This document shows positions 17,659-25,664 of a stretch of DNA of 64,000 nt, one piece after another (the stretch's first letter is position 1; each line of letters starts with the position of its first letter). The stretch is from DATEMU01 sp964414585. Lineage in GTDB: Bacteria; Planctomycetota; Phycisphaerae; UBA1845; UTPLA1. The notes under the pieces were generated by a model. It saw only the letters and a list, made by a program, of their open reading frames with translations, was not told the origin of the DNA and did not search any database. The translations under genes and the position numbers were made by a program. The stretch is taken from positions 1-64,000 of the forward strand of contig CAYPXR010000102.1 in the NCBI GenBank assembly GCA_964414585.1, read 5' to 3'.

Positions 17659-18882
17659 TCAGCCTCCCAAGTCCGCGGCCACCTGGGCGGCGACGTCGCG
17701 GCCGTCCACGTTGTTGTCCGCATTCATGTCCGCAATGCACAGGTCGGCCGCGTCCGTGTGATTGCCCAGGAGCACCTCGACAAAGGTGTCGTCGGAGAGT
17801 CGTGGTGTGTAACCGGAGCTGTTTTGAAACGCGGATTTGAAGCCGGGCCAGTCCTTGCAATCCACGTCGCCATCGCGGTCGCGGTCAAAGGCCCTGCACG
17901 TCGGGCTCATGGGCGATCCATAGCACGAGCGAAAGGCGGCGAAGTCGGCTTCATCCACGTCGGCATCGTTGTCGCTGTCATCCCATAGAGCGACGGGCAC
18001 CGTGTCCACGAGGTATCCGACGACCGACTTCACCACGCCGGTCGCCAGCGGATAGGAGATGTAGCCCGGGGCGATATCGACCGCATCATTCTGAGTGTGG
18101 TAATTGGCGTTGCAGGTGTAGCAGCGCTCGATGGCGACCACGCTGGGGATGCCGACGGACTCGAAGGACCAATGATCGCTGAAGCTGTAGTTGCCGAGGT
18201 TGACGAATGGATTGACACCGCCGCCGTAGGTCGTGATCGCCGACGCGACGCCGTTGACCACGGCGGAGGACGTCGTCTTGCCGTACAGGTCCGTCCCGTA
18301 CGCGCCGCTGTCGTGGCCGATCATGTCGGCGGTGACCGCCATGACGGTCGTCTCGCCGGAGTGGGCGGCGACGTAGGCGATGCTCCCGCGACGGCCTTGT
18401 TCCTCGCGGTCAAAGAGGCAATAGCGAATGGTGCGCGTGGCGCGGTGCTGCGTCAGAATCCGCGCTGTTTCCATGACCATCGCCGTGCCGGTGGCGTTGT
18501 CGTCCGCTCCGGGGTTGTTCACGCTGTCGAAGTGCGCGCCGACGACGATGATCTGGCCGGGTGTATCGGTGCCGGTTTGCGTCGCGACGACGTTGTAATA
18601 GGTGACGGAATTGTAGACGAACGGCTCAAGCGTGACCGTCAGGCCGAACGATTGCAGCGTGCTGACGATGTTGGCCCGGGCTAGATCGTGCTGCGGTCCG
18701 TTGCCGCGGTTGTTCCCGAAGTGCGTATAGAGCAGGTCTTCCAGGTAGTGCTGATAGGTGGCTGTATCGACCTGACTGGAAATGAGCGTGCCGGGCGGAG
18801 AGGCCCTGCCGAGGGGCGTGCCCGCTGAGAGACAAAGAATCGCCAGCACGGCTTGATAATTCTTCTTCGGTCGATACCGCAC
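17659..18882 (-). CDS. Secreted M28-family zinc peptidase with dockerin-like tail
   Basis: About 407 residues. GTG at 18882 starts a good signal peptide (RYRPKKN, then AVLAILCLSAGTPLGRA). The M28 core shows the metal ligands and general base in order: His and Asp in VVGAHFDSVNNPGADDNATG, Glu in LFDREEQGRRGS, Asp in VTADMIGHDSG, and a final His in ANYHTQNDAVD. It probably acts as an aminopeptidase on extracellular peptides. A short Ca-binding tail follows (DDSDNDADVDEADF, DRDRDGDVDCKDW, DMNADNNVDGRDV). The tail type is shared with several other exported proteins in this window. Confidence 0.85.
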   Translation of the reverse strand: MRYRPKKNYQAVLAILCLSAGTPLGRASPPGTLISSQVDTATYQHYLEDLLYTHFGNNRGNGPQHDLARANIVSTLQSFGLTVTLEPFVYNSVTYYNVVATQTGTDTPGQIIVVGAHFDSVNNPGADDNATGTAMVMETARILTQHRATRTIRYCLFDREEQGRRGSIAYVAAHSGETTVMAVTADMIGHDSGAYGTDLYGKTTSSAVVNGVASAITTYGGGVNPFVNLGNYSFSDHWSFESVGIPSVVAIERCYTCNANYHTQNDAVDIAPGYISYPLATGVVKSVVGYLVDTVPVALWDDSDNDADVDEADFAAFRSCYGSPMSPTCRAFDRDRDGDVDCKDWPGFKSAFQNSSGYTPRLSDDTFVEVLLGNHTDAADLCIADMNADNNVDGRDVAAQVAADLGG

Positions 18883-18974
18883 AGAGTTTCCCGGCGTGAA
18901 TCGAAAAAACCAGAACCAGATATCCAATTTAACAAATCGTGAACAGAAACTCAATGTATCGAAGGACCGTTGCC

Positions 18975-20510
18975 TCACATTTTCAGCTTGTCACGCAGAA
19001 AGTCGAGGCACTTCGTCTTGTCGATGCGATCCTGCGCCCCCGTATCGCGATCTCGCACCGTCACCGTGCCGTCTTCCTTCGTCTGGCCGTCGATCGTAAA
19101 ACAGAATGGCGTTCCTGCTTCGTCCATGCGGGCGTAGCGCTTGCCGATGGAGGCCTTCGCGTCGAACTGGCAGGTGAATTGCTTCTTGATTTCACGAAAG
19201 ATCGGCTCGGCGATCTCCGGCAGACCGTCCTTGTTTACCAGCGGAAAGACCGCGGCCTTGATCGGGGCGAGACGCGGGTGGAATTTCATCCACTCGGGCG
19301 ACGGGCGAGACTCATCGACCGAGTAGGCCTCGCAGATGAAGGCGAGCGTGCTGCGATCGGCTCCGGCGGACGGCTCGATGACGGTCGGCAGGAATCGTTC
19401 TTTCGTCTCGTCGTCGAAATAGGAGAGGTCCTTGCCGCTGTGCTCTTTGTGCTGCGTCAGATCGAAGCAGCCGCGGTGGGCGACGCCCTCCAACTCCTGC
19501 GGCTCGTCAGCGAAGGGGAAGTAATATTCGATGTCGGTACACGCCTTGCTGTAATGAGCCAGCTCCTTGCCTTCCTGATTGCGCGGCTTGAGGTTGTCGC
19601 CGGCCAGGCCGAGCGTCTTGTACCAGTTGATCCGCACGTCGCGCCACCACTCCCACCACTGCATCGCGTCGCGGTCGTGGCAGAAGAACTCGATCTCCAT
19701 CTGCTCGAACTCGCGACTGCGGAAGGTGTAGTTGCGGGGGTTGATCTCGTTGCGAAAGGCCTTGCCGACCTGGGCAATGCCGAAGGGGATTTTGACGCGC
19801 GTCGAGTCGCAGACGTTTTTGAAGTTGGCAAAGATGCCCTGGGCGGTCTCGGGGCGGAGAAAGGCCGTATTCTCGGCGTCGCGCAACGCCCCGATGAATG
19901 TCTCAAACATCAGGTTGAACGCTCGCGGCTCCGTCAGCGTGCCAACAGCCCCACAGTTGGGGCAGCTCATCTTCGTGTAGGCGTCTTTGTTCGCACCCTG
20001 CCATTCAATCAATCCAACAGCATTTGCGGTGAAATCACCGCCTCCGTGCTTCTTCGAGAGTTTGACCGCCTGGGGCTGACATTCTTCGATCGCACTGACC
20101 GAGCTTTCAGCCTGGACCGCACAAGCGGCGAAAGGCGATGATTGGCCGGAACGATACAACGCGACATGAAAAACCTTGTCGGCGCGAAATCGACCTTTGC
20201 ATTCTTTGCAATCCACCATCGGGTCCGCAAACCCAGTCGCATGGCCGCTGGCGACCCAGACTTTGGGGTTCATGATGATCGAGCAGTCCACGCCGACCAT
20301 CGAAATTTCTTTGCCGTCGGGGCCGGTCGGCGGATTCCTGACCATGTCGTGCCACCAGGCTTCCTTGATGTTGCGCTTCAGTTCGACGCCGAGGGGGCCG
20401 TAGTCCCAGAAGCCGTTGATGCCGCCGTAGATCTCGCTGGATTGAAAGATGAAGCCTCGCCGCTTGCAGAGGGCGACGATCTTTTCCATTTTCGCTGCGT
20501 CTTTGGGCAT
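18975..20510 (-). CDS. glyQS: Glycyl-tRNA synthetase, dimeric type
   Basis: A 511-residue class II aminoacyl-tRNA synthetase that charges tRNA-Gly, of the alpha2 type found in Archaea, eukaryotes and many bacteria. Landmarks are FIFQSSEIYGGINGFWDYGP at about residue 20, TAQGIFANFKNV (motif 1 region), GIAQVGKAFRNEINPRNYTFRSREFEQMEI (motif 2) and PSAGADRSTLAFICEAY (motif 3), followed by an anticodon-binding domain to the C-terminus. An insert of about 45 residues between the early catalytic motifs contains CKECKGRFRADK and MSCPNCGAVGT, probably a zinc site. AAAGG precedes the ATG. Confidence 0.95.
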   Translation of the reverse strand: MPKDAAKMEKIVALCKRRGFIFQSSEIYGGINGFWDYGPLGVELKRNIKEAWWHDMVRNPPTGPDGKEISMVGVDCSIIMNPKVWVASGHATGFADPMVDCKECKGRFRADKVFHVALYRSGQSSPFAACAVQAESSVSAIEECQPQAVKLSKKHGGGDFTANAVGLIEWQGANKDAYTKMSCPNCGAVGTLTEPRAFNLMFETFIGALRDAENTAFLRPETAQGIFANFKNVCDSTRVKIPFGIAQVGKAFRNEINPRNYTFRSREFEQMEIEFFCHDRDAMQWWEWWRDVRINWYKTLGLAGDNLKPRNQEGKELAHYSKACTDIEYYFPFADEPQELEGVAHRGCFDLTQHKEHSGKDLSYFDDETKERFLPTVIEPSAGADRSTLAFICEAYSVDESRPSPEWMKFHPRLAPIKAAVFPLVNKDGLPEIAEPIFREIKKQFTCQFDAKASIGKRYARMDEAGTPFCFTIDGQTKEDGTVTVRDRDTGAQDRIDKTKCLDFLRDKLKM

Positions 20511-20806
20511 GGGGGCCTTTCAAGAATCAAAAATTGCTCACACAGAGGCGCAGAGATCGCTGAAAAAAATCACAAATGATCCAAGGGGCATCCTGGCCCT
20601 GGTGCTGATGGATTGGCCGCATTCGAACATCGCTCGGCGCTCCCTTACAGTCGCGGCTCTGAGCGCGGCCGCGATCGGTAAAGTGTGCATCATAGGGTCC
20701 TTAACGCCCTTCGCAAAGCCGGCGGGCCGGACGATTGCGTCTGGAAACCATCGGATTAGAATTGATACAAGTCCAGTAACATCTTTCACTGGGAGGCGAT
20801 TTCGAC

Positions 20807-22465
20807 ATGCGCAAAACACTTGCCATGACCGCTGTTCTTTTCCTTGCAGGCGCGGCGTGCCAACAACCGAGCCACGGCGAGAACAGGGATGACCGGCCGG
20901 TCCCCCTCTTCAAGGGGATGGGGGATCATCAGCGGGCGATTACGACGAAGTCCCTGGAGGCCCGGACCTATTTCAACCAGGGATTGAACTGGGCCTTTGC
21001 GTTCAACCACGACGAGGCGATCCGATCCTTCCAGGAAGCGGCGCGGCTCGATCCGACCTGCGCGATGGCGTATTGGGGGATTGCCCTGTGCAACGGGCCA
21101 CACATCAACAACCCGAAGATGAGTCCCGAACAATCGCGCGCAGCGTGGGAGGCGATTCAGAAGGCCCTTTCGTTGCGGGCGGAGGCGAGTTATTTGGAGG
21201 CGAAGCTCATCGAGGCGCTTTCGGCGCGCTATGCCCAGAAGCCGCCGGACGATCGAACCAAGCTCGACGAGGCCTATGCCCACGCGATGGCAAAAGTCTA
21301 CGAGCTGGACATCAACGACGCCGACATCGGCACGCTGTACGCCGAATCGCTCATGGATTTGCAACCGTGGGACCTGTGGACCCACGACAAAAGGCCCAAG
21401 GGACAGGCGACAAAGATCATCGCGCTATTGCAACACGCGTTGAAGATCGATCCGAATCATCCCGGCGCGAACCACCTGCTCATCCATGCGGTGGAGGCGT
21501 CGGCGCATCCCGAGCAGGCCGACGGCGCGGCGACGGTGTTGCGGACGCTGGTCCCGGCGTCAGGGCACCTGGTTCACATGCCGTCGCACATCGACATCCG
21601 AATGGGTCGATGGGCAATAGCCGAGGACCAGAATGTGGCGGCGATCAAGGTCGACGCGGCCTATCGAAAGCTCTCGCCCAAGCAGGGCTTCTACAGCGTC
21701 TATATGGCCCACAACCATCAATTTCTCGCCTTTGCGGCGATGATGGAGGGACGCAGTGAAGTCGCCCTAAAGGCGGCGAAGGCCATGATCGCCGACGTGC
21801 CGCCGGAATTCCTGCGCGATCAACCGCAATTCATCGATCCGTTCATGATGATCGTCCTCGACGCCCTGAAGCGCTTTGGGCGATGGGACGACATCCTGCG
21901 CGAACCGCCGCCGGCGAAAAATCTTCCCATCACGCTGGCCATGTATCACTTCACTCGCGGGTTGGCCTTCGCGGCGAAGGACCAAATCGACGACGCGGCC
22001 AAAGAACAACAACGGTTCAAGGAGTCCGCGGAGAAGGTTCCGCAGGACGCCCTGATGGCAATCAATCCGGCACACAAGGTGCTTTCGATCGCTGAGCACA
22101 TGCTGGCCGGAGAGATCGCCTTTCGGCGGAAGAATATCGACGAAGCGGTGAAGGAGCTTCGCGCCGGCGTCGAGCTGGAAGACAGCCTCCTGTACATGGA
22201 GCCGCCGGAGTGGATGCAACCGGTCCGGCACACGCTGGGCGCGGTCCTGGTCTCCGCCAAGCGATACGACGAGGCCGAAAAAGTTTATCGAGAAGACCTG
22301 AAATTCTGGCCGGAGAATGCCTGGTCGCTCTTCGGCCTGGCCCAATGTCTTCGAGCCCAGAATCGGACGGCGGAGTTGTCCGGAGTAGAGAAGCAGTTCG
22401 AAAAGGCCTGGTCCCGCGCGGACGTGAAGATCGGAACGAGCTGCCTGTGCGTGCCGGGCAAGTAG
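20807..22465 (+). CDS. TPR-repeat lipoprotein
   Basis: A 552-residue protein with a lipobox (FLAGAAC, Cys about 18). TPR-like helix pairs recur through the protein: YFNQGLNWAFAFNHDEAIRS near 50-70, ALLQHALKIDPNHPGANHLL near 205, LGAVLVSAKRYDEAEKVYRE near 480, and WSLFGLAQCLRAQNRTAEL. The block GHLVHMPSHIDIRMGRW in the middle is typical of a widespread family of large secreted TPR proteins of unknown role. GGGAGG lies about 9 bases before the ATG. It is divergent from glycyl-tRNA synthetase across about 300 bp of unremarkable sequence. Confidence 0.8.
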   Translation: MRKTLAMTAVLFLAGAACQQPSHGENRDDRPVPLFKGMGDHQRAITTKSLEARTYFNQGLNWAFAFNHDEAIRSFQEAARLDPTCAMAYWGIALCNGPHINNPKMSPEQSRAAWEAIQKALSLRAEASYLEAKLIEALSARYAQKPPDDRTKLDEAYAHAMAKVYELDINDADIGTLYAESLMDLQPWDLWTHDKRPKGQATKIIALLQHALKIDPNHPGANHLLIHAVEASAHPEQADGAATVLRTLVPASGHLVHMPSHIDIRMGRWAIAEDQNVAAIKVDAAYRKLSPKQGFYSVYMAHNHQFLAFAAMMEGRSEVALKAAKAMIADVPPEFLRDQPQFIDPFMMIVLDALKRFGRWDDILREPPPAKNLPITLAMYHFTRGLAFAAKDQIDDAAKEQQRFKESAEKVPQDALMAINPAHKVLSIAEHMLAGEIAFRRKNIDEAVKELRAGVELEDSLLYMEPPEWMQPVRHTLGAVLVSAKRYDEAEKVYREDLKFWPENAWSLFGLAQCLRAQNRTAELSGVEKQFEKAWSRADVKIGTSCLCVPGK

Positions 22466-22865
22466 CCCCCCCCTTATTCGTCATCAGTGGCCGGTGGATT
22501 CCAGACGACGCGCGATGCACCGCGTCACATTGACTGTCGCGCCGCGTCAACACGCCGTTACAGACCGTACTCCTGTCCAACAACATCGGGCCCGAGAATA
22601 GCCGCCCGGCGATGAATCCATGCGCGTTTCCGCGCCCAAACCGCGGTCGGAAGGCCCCCGGCACCCGTACTGCAACGCCATCGAGCGGAGTGAGAGAGGC
22701 ACGCTACGCGACCCCATCGGGAGGGGCCGGCAAGGGGAACGAGGCATGGTCATCGTGGCCGCAGACTGGATCGTCGAGGCCTTTCGCCGAAGGGCAAAGA
22801 TCATCATCCTCGCGTTTTTTACCTATCTGGCGCTCTGCTGATCACGGCGGCCCCTTCTTTGCCAT
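22466..22865. other. Intergenic region, no convincing gene
   Basis: The sequence after the TPR lipoprotein is GC-rich with no long credible frame. A 31-codon frame at 22746-22841 (MVIVAADWIVEAF, then RRRAKIIILAFFTYLALC) has GGGGAACGAGG in front of it and could encode a tiny membrane peptide, but nothing else supports it. The palindromic repeat array begins after this stretch. Confidence 0.4.
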
Positions 22866-23110
22866 AACGTCCGCCCGTCTCGGCGGACGTGTTCGTAGCG
22901 TCCGGGCCCTGTACCGGACGCATGACGCCGGGTGCATTCGCATCGCGCGCGGATTCGATCGCACCGGGTGCTCCACGTCCGACGCGGGGGTCGGACGCTA
23001 CTGTACCGTCCGGGCCCTGCACCGGACGCATGACGGAAGGTGCGTTCGCATCGCGGGCGAACTCGATCGCACCGGGTGCTCCACGTCCGACACGGGGGTC
23101 GGACGCTACG
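22866..23110. repeat. Hairpin-rich tandem repeat, two 108-bp units plus a leading hairpin
   Basis: Two direct units, 22895-23002 and 23003-23110, are about 90% identical with no spacer. Each opens with the inverted pair CGTCCGG / CCGGACG and closes with CGTCCGAC / GTCGGACG. A further hairpin (ACGTCCGCC / GGCGGACGT) sits at 22867-22891. All share the CGTCCG stem edge, so the region is an array of five stem-loops. It lies directly beyond the fur stop. No transposase of the REP-associated type is seen in the window. Confidence 0.8.
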
Positions 23111-23135
23111 GGCCGCCGAGGCGGTGACGAGGCAG

Positions 23136-23657
23136 TTACCGTCTTTTCGGTTTTAAGGCCGGCTCTCGCGACAGCGTCCTGGCCCTGATGCCGACGGGGC
23201 ACGCCTTCACGCAGGCCTCGCAGAGTCCCGTGATCGAGAAGCGATGCGAGAGCGCGTGAAATTTCGCCTGCGCGGCGAGCGCCGCGCGGAGCCGCACGAT
23301 CTCGCGGGCGTCGAACTCGATGATCCGGCCGCAGCGGCGGCAGACCATGTGATCGTGCGGGTCCTGGCCGTAGGTATGCTCGTAGTGGACCTGCTTATTG
23401 GAGAAATGCACCTCTTTGACGATGCCGCAGCCGACGAGAAGCTTGAGCGTGCGGTAGATCGTCGCTTTTCCGACGCGGGCGTCTACCTGGCGCATGTCGA
23501 GAAGGAGCTGCTCGGCCTCGAAGTGTTCGTCGTTGTGCATGACGGCGCGGAGAATGCGCCGGCGTTCGTCAGTGTACTTCAATCCGCGGTCGCGGAGATA
23601 TTCGTGGAAGACGTTCTCCGCCGTCGCGATCACATCTTCACCGACTGCGCGGGCCAT
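23136..23657 (-). CDS. Fur-family metal-dependent transcription regulator
   Basis: A 173-residue regulator with the Fur layout: an N-terminal winged helix (LKYTDERRRILRAVMHNDEH, then DARVGKATIYRTLKLLVGCG at about 60-80) and a C-terminal metal and dimer domain with HYEHTYGQDPHDHMVCRRCG. The paired cysteines CRRC and CEACVKAC should hold a structural zinc. Whether it senses iron, zinc or peroxide cannot be told from sequence alone. The C-terminus is basic and somewhat longer than usual. GAGGG precedes the ATG. Confidence 0.9.
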   Translation of the reverse strand: MARAVGEDVIATAENVFHEYLRDRGLKYTDERRRILRAVMHNDEHFEAEQLLLDMRQVDARVGKATIYRTLKLLVGCGIVKEVHFSNKQVHYEHTYGQDPHDHMVCRRCGRIIEFDAREIVRLRAALAAQAKFHALSHRFSITGLCEACVKACPVGIRARTLSREPALKPKRR

Positions 23658-23689
23658 GAGAATCCCTCTTTCCGAACCGCCGTCGTACT

Positions 23690-24451
23690 TTAGTCCTTGT
23701 GCGAGAGCGCGTCCATCGACGGTCTCTGCGCCGTGACGAATCCCGCCAACTCCCGGGTCGCCTCGACGAGGGCCAGCAGCGGCGGTCCTTCAGGGCCGCC
23801 GGGTTCATAGCCGACGACCCAGCCGGGGAGAAACTCCCAGTTTCTTTCCTTGGGTTGGCGGCTTAACCACGATCCCCATTCTCCTTCAAGACGTGCTCGC
23901 CAACAGTCAGCGTCCTCCACGATCGCCATTCTTGTTGGAGACCGGGTGATCTCGCCGACGGGAAGCTGACGACGGGAGGGCGATCTGGCCGCGGCCAGCA
24001 ACCAATCCTGCGAAGTGATTACCGCGCGACCGGGGCAAAAGGAAACTTCAATCGCCGCCACGATCCAGGCATGAAGATAGCGGTTTTGGTCGAAGCCCGT
24101 TTGGCAGTGGTAGCAAATGGCGTAGCCGCCCCGTGGCAGGGTGAAAGCCGCATCGATTCGGCGGCTGTGTCCGACCTGCAGAAGCATCAATCCGGCGAGA
24201 CGTTGCATCAGCTCCTGAGGGCGCCCGGCGTCGAGTTGCATTCCGTGATCCATCGCCCAGGCGGTCCGGCCTGCTTTCTCGCGACGCCGCCGCCAAATGA
24301 GCGTCGTGGCCACGATGATGGCGAGTCCCCAACCGGCGATGATGAGACCGAGACTCAAGGGATCAGCGGGAAGAAGGGTCGGAGGGGTTGGGTTTCGAGT
24401 CCGGGTCCCCGGATTCGGCCGTGGTCGTGGGATTGGGAAGGAGCCGGACAC
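23690..24451 (-). CDS. Hypothetical single-pass membrane protein
   Basis: Up to 253 residues. After a Pro/Arg-rich N-terminal tail, one transmembrane helix lies at about 33-52 (SLGLIIAGWGLAIIVATTLI), followed by an RRRR stop-transfer cluster and a cytoplasmic domain of about 200 residues with no recognised fold (CYHCQTGFDQNRYLHAWIVA is its most distinctive part). The GTG at 24451 overlaps the upstream gene by 89 bp; an internal TTG just before the helix is an alternative start, so the N-terminus is uncertain. Probably in one transcription unit with the cytochrome-like gene upstream. Confidence 0.55.
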   Translation of the reverse strand: MSGSFPIPRPRPNPGTRTRNPTPPTLLPADPLSLGLIIAGWGLAIIVATTLIWRRRREKAGRTAWAMDHGMQLDAGRPQELMQRLAGLMLLQVGHSRRIDAAFTLPRGGYAICYHCQTGFDQNRYLHAWIVAAIEVSFCPGRAVITSQDWLLAAARSPSRRQLPVGEITRSPTRMAIVEDADCWRARLEGEWGSWLSRQPKERNWEFLPGWVVGYEPGGPEGPPLLALVEATRELAGFVTAQRPSMDALSHKD

Positions 24452-25274
24452 CGTAATCGGGTTGCGGGTGTTTCAGGGAGGCAATCCATCGCTCAATCTT
24501 TCGGAAGGTCGGTGCGTTGGCCGTCTGAAATTGCGCCCGAATTTCCTCCTTGCCGGGATGACGCATCGGTACTTTCACGTCCTTGGCCGGGAGCATATAG
24601 GTCAAAAGCAGGGAGTTTTCCGGCTGCGTTCGGTTCAGGAGAGGATAGTCCCCCACGCCCAACTCGGTCAGGACGATGAAATTGGCGTAGGTCGTGGCGG
24701 CGGATTTCTTGGGATCCTTGTAAAGTGAAAAATGGGATTGCGCCTCGTTGCCGGGCGAGTGGCAGCCCGACGTCGCACAGCCCTTGAAGATGGTCGGGAG
24801 GACTTGCTTGCGGAATTCGACGAAGACCTCCGGATCGGTTTGGATGTCCACTTTGTCGGCGAACGCCTCACCGGTGCGTTTCGCCATGACGTGCAGTTTT
24901 TGTGGCGGCGTCAATTTTCGAAATTCCCGCCGACCGGCGTCCGTGGAAAAGTCCGGTTCGCCCTGCATTTCGGTCAGAAATTCATCGACCACGGCCGCGG
25001 GAATTTTGACGATCACGCGGTCCGGCTGATCGGCGGCGGACAGGCGCATGCCGCGAAGCTCCATGAATCGTATGCGGCTGATTTCCTTCTTGGTGAGCTT
25101 GCGGATGACGGCGGTATCGGGAAACTCTTCATCTCCACTGGAGGAATCGCCAGTCGGCGGCGGGTCGGTGGGTTGAAAACCGCCGGCTTGGCGCGACATC
25201 AGGGTCAAGGAACAGAAGACCAATCCCAATCCGGTGAACGCCCACGAAATACACATGTTTCTTCGTTGATTCAT
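24363..25274 (-). CDS. Exported protein with cytochrome-c-like CxxxxCH site
   Basis: About 303 residues starting at ATG 25274. The N-terminal hydrophobic segment (ISWAFTGLGLVFCSLTLM) should direct export. The middle holds FRKQVLPTIFKGCATSGCHS, close to the planctomycete cytochrome-c-type motif in which a Cys pair and His would attach haem; the spacing is C-x4-C-H, not the standard C-x2-C-H. SLLLTYMLPAKDVKVPMRHPG further on supplies a possible distal Met. The C-terminus is Pro/Ser-rich. A periplasmic redox role is inferred; haem binding is not certain. Confidence 0.65.
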   Translation of the reverse strand: MNQRRNMCISWAFTGLGLVFCSLTLMSRQAGGFQPTDPPPTGDSSSGDEEFPDTAVIRKLTKKEISRIRFMELRGMRLSAADQPDRVIVKIPAAVVDEFLTEMQGEPDFSTDAGRREFRKLTPPQKLHVMAKRTGEAFADKVDIQTDPEVFVEFRKQVLPTIFKGCATSGCHSPGNEAQSHFSLYKDPKKSAATTYANFIVLTELGVGDYPLLNRTQPENSLLLTYMLPAKDVKVPMRHPGKEEIRAQFQTANAPTFRKIERWIASLKHPQPDYGVRLLPNPTTTAESGDPDSKPNPSDPSSR

Positions 25275-25370
25275 GTCCAACCTATCGCCCTATCGCGGCT
25301 TGAAGCGGCGTCCTGTCCATCCTACCCTAGCGGGCTGTTTGATGCACGAAGGAGTTCCGAGAAGCGAGCG

Positions 25371-25664
25371 ATGGCCCAGAAATCTCCGAGCTTGAAATCC
25401 CTGATCGGCCGCAAGGTCGTCCTGGATACCGCCGGGCCGATCATGTTCCTGGGAACGCTCAAGGAAGTTCAGGCCGACGGCTTCTGGCTGGAGGACGCCG
25501 ATCTTCGTGACCGAAACGAAGGCCACGTCACCAAGGAGAGTTATGCCTGCGAGGCCAAGCTCCACGGCATCCGGGCGAACCGTGCCCGGTTGTTCGTGGC
25601 CGCTCACGTGGTCATCAGCGCGTCGGCCCTGGACGACGTTGTTACGGACTTAGCAGACGATTGA
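25371..25664 (+). CDS. Small LSm-like conserved hypothetical protein
   Basis: A 97-residue cytoplasmic protein. Its predicted strands recall a small beta-barrel of the Sm/LSm or SH3 type: SLIGRKVVLDTAGPIMFLGT, LKEVQADGFWLEDADLRDR, then HVTKESYACEAKLHGIRANR. I recognise no named family. Its last 23 bp overlap the 3' end of the minus-strand gene at 25642, so the two genes converge with overlapping tails. Confidence 0.6.
   Translation: MAQKSPSLKSLIGRKVVLDTAGPIMFLGTLKEVQADGFWLEDADLRDRNEGHVTKESYACEAKLHGIRANRARLFVAAHVVISASALDDVVTDLADD

Noticed and set aside
22746..22841. 31-codon membrane peptide frame
   Set aside because: It has a purine-rich stretch upstream but no homology, operon or conservation evidence; kept only as a remark in the intergenic entry.
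22895..23110. Possible CRISPR array
   Set aside because: Only two adjacent 108-bp units without spacers, no cas genes; the units are hairpin-rich tandem repeats.
24732..25370. Long N-terminal extension of the small LSm-like gene at 25371
   Set aside because: The upstream part of that frame lies opposite the cytochrome-like gene and has no domain; the good start is the ATG at 25371.
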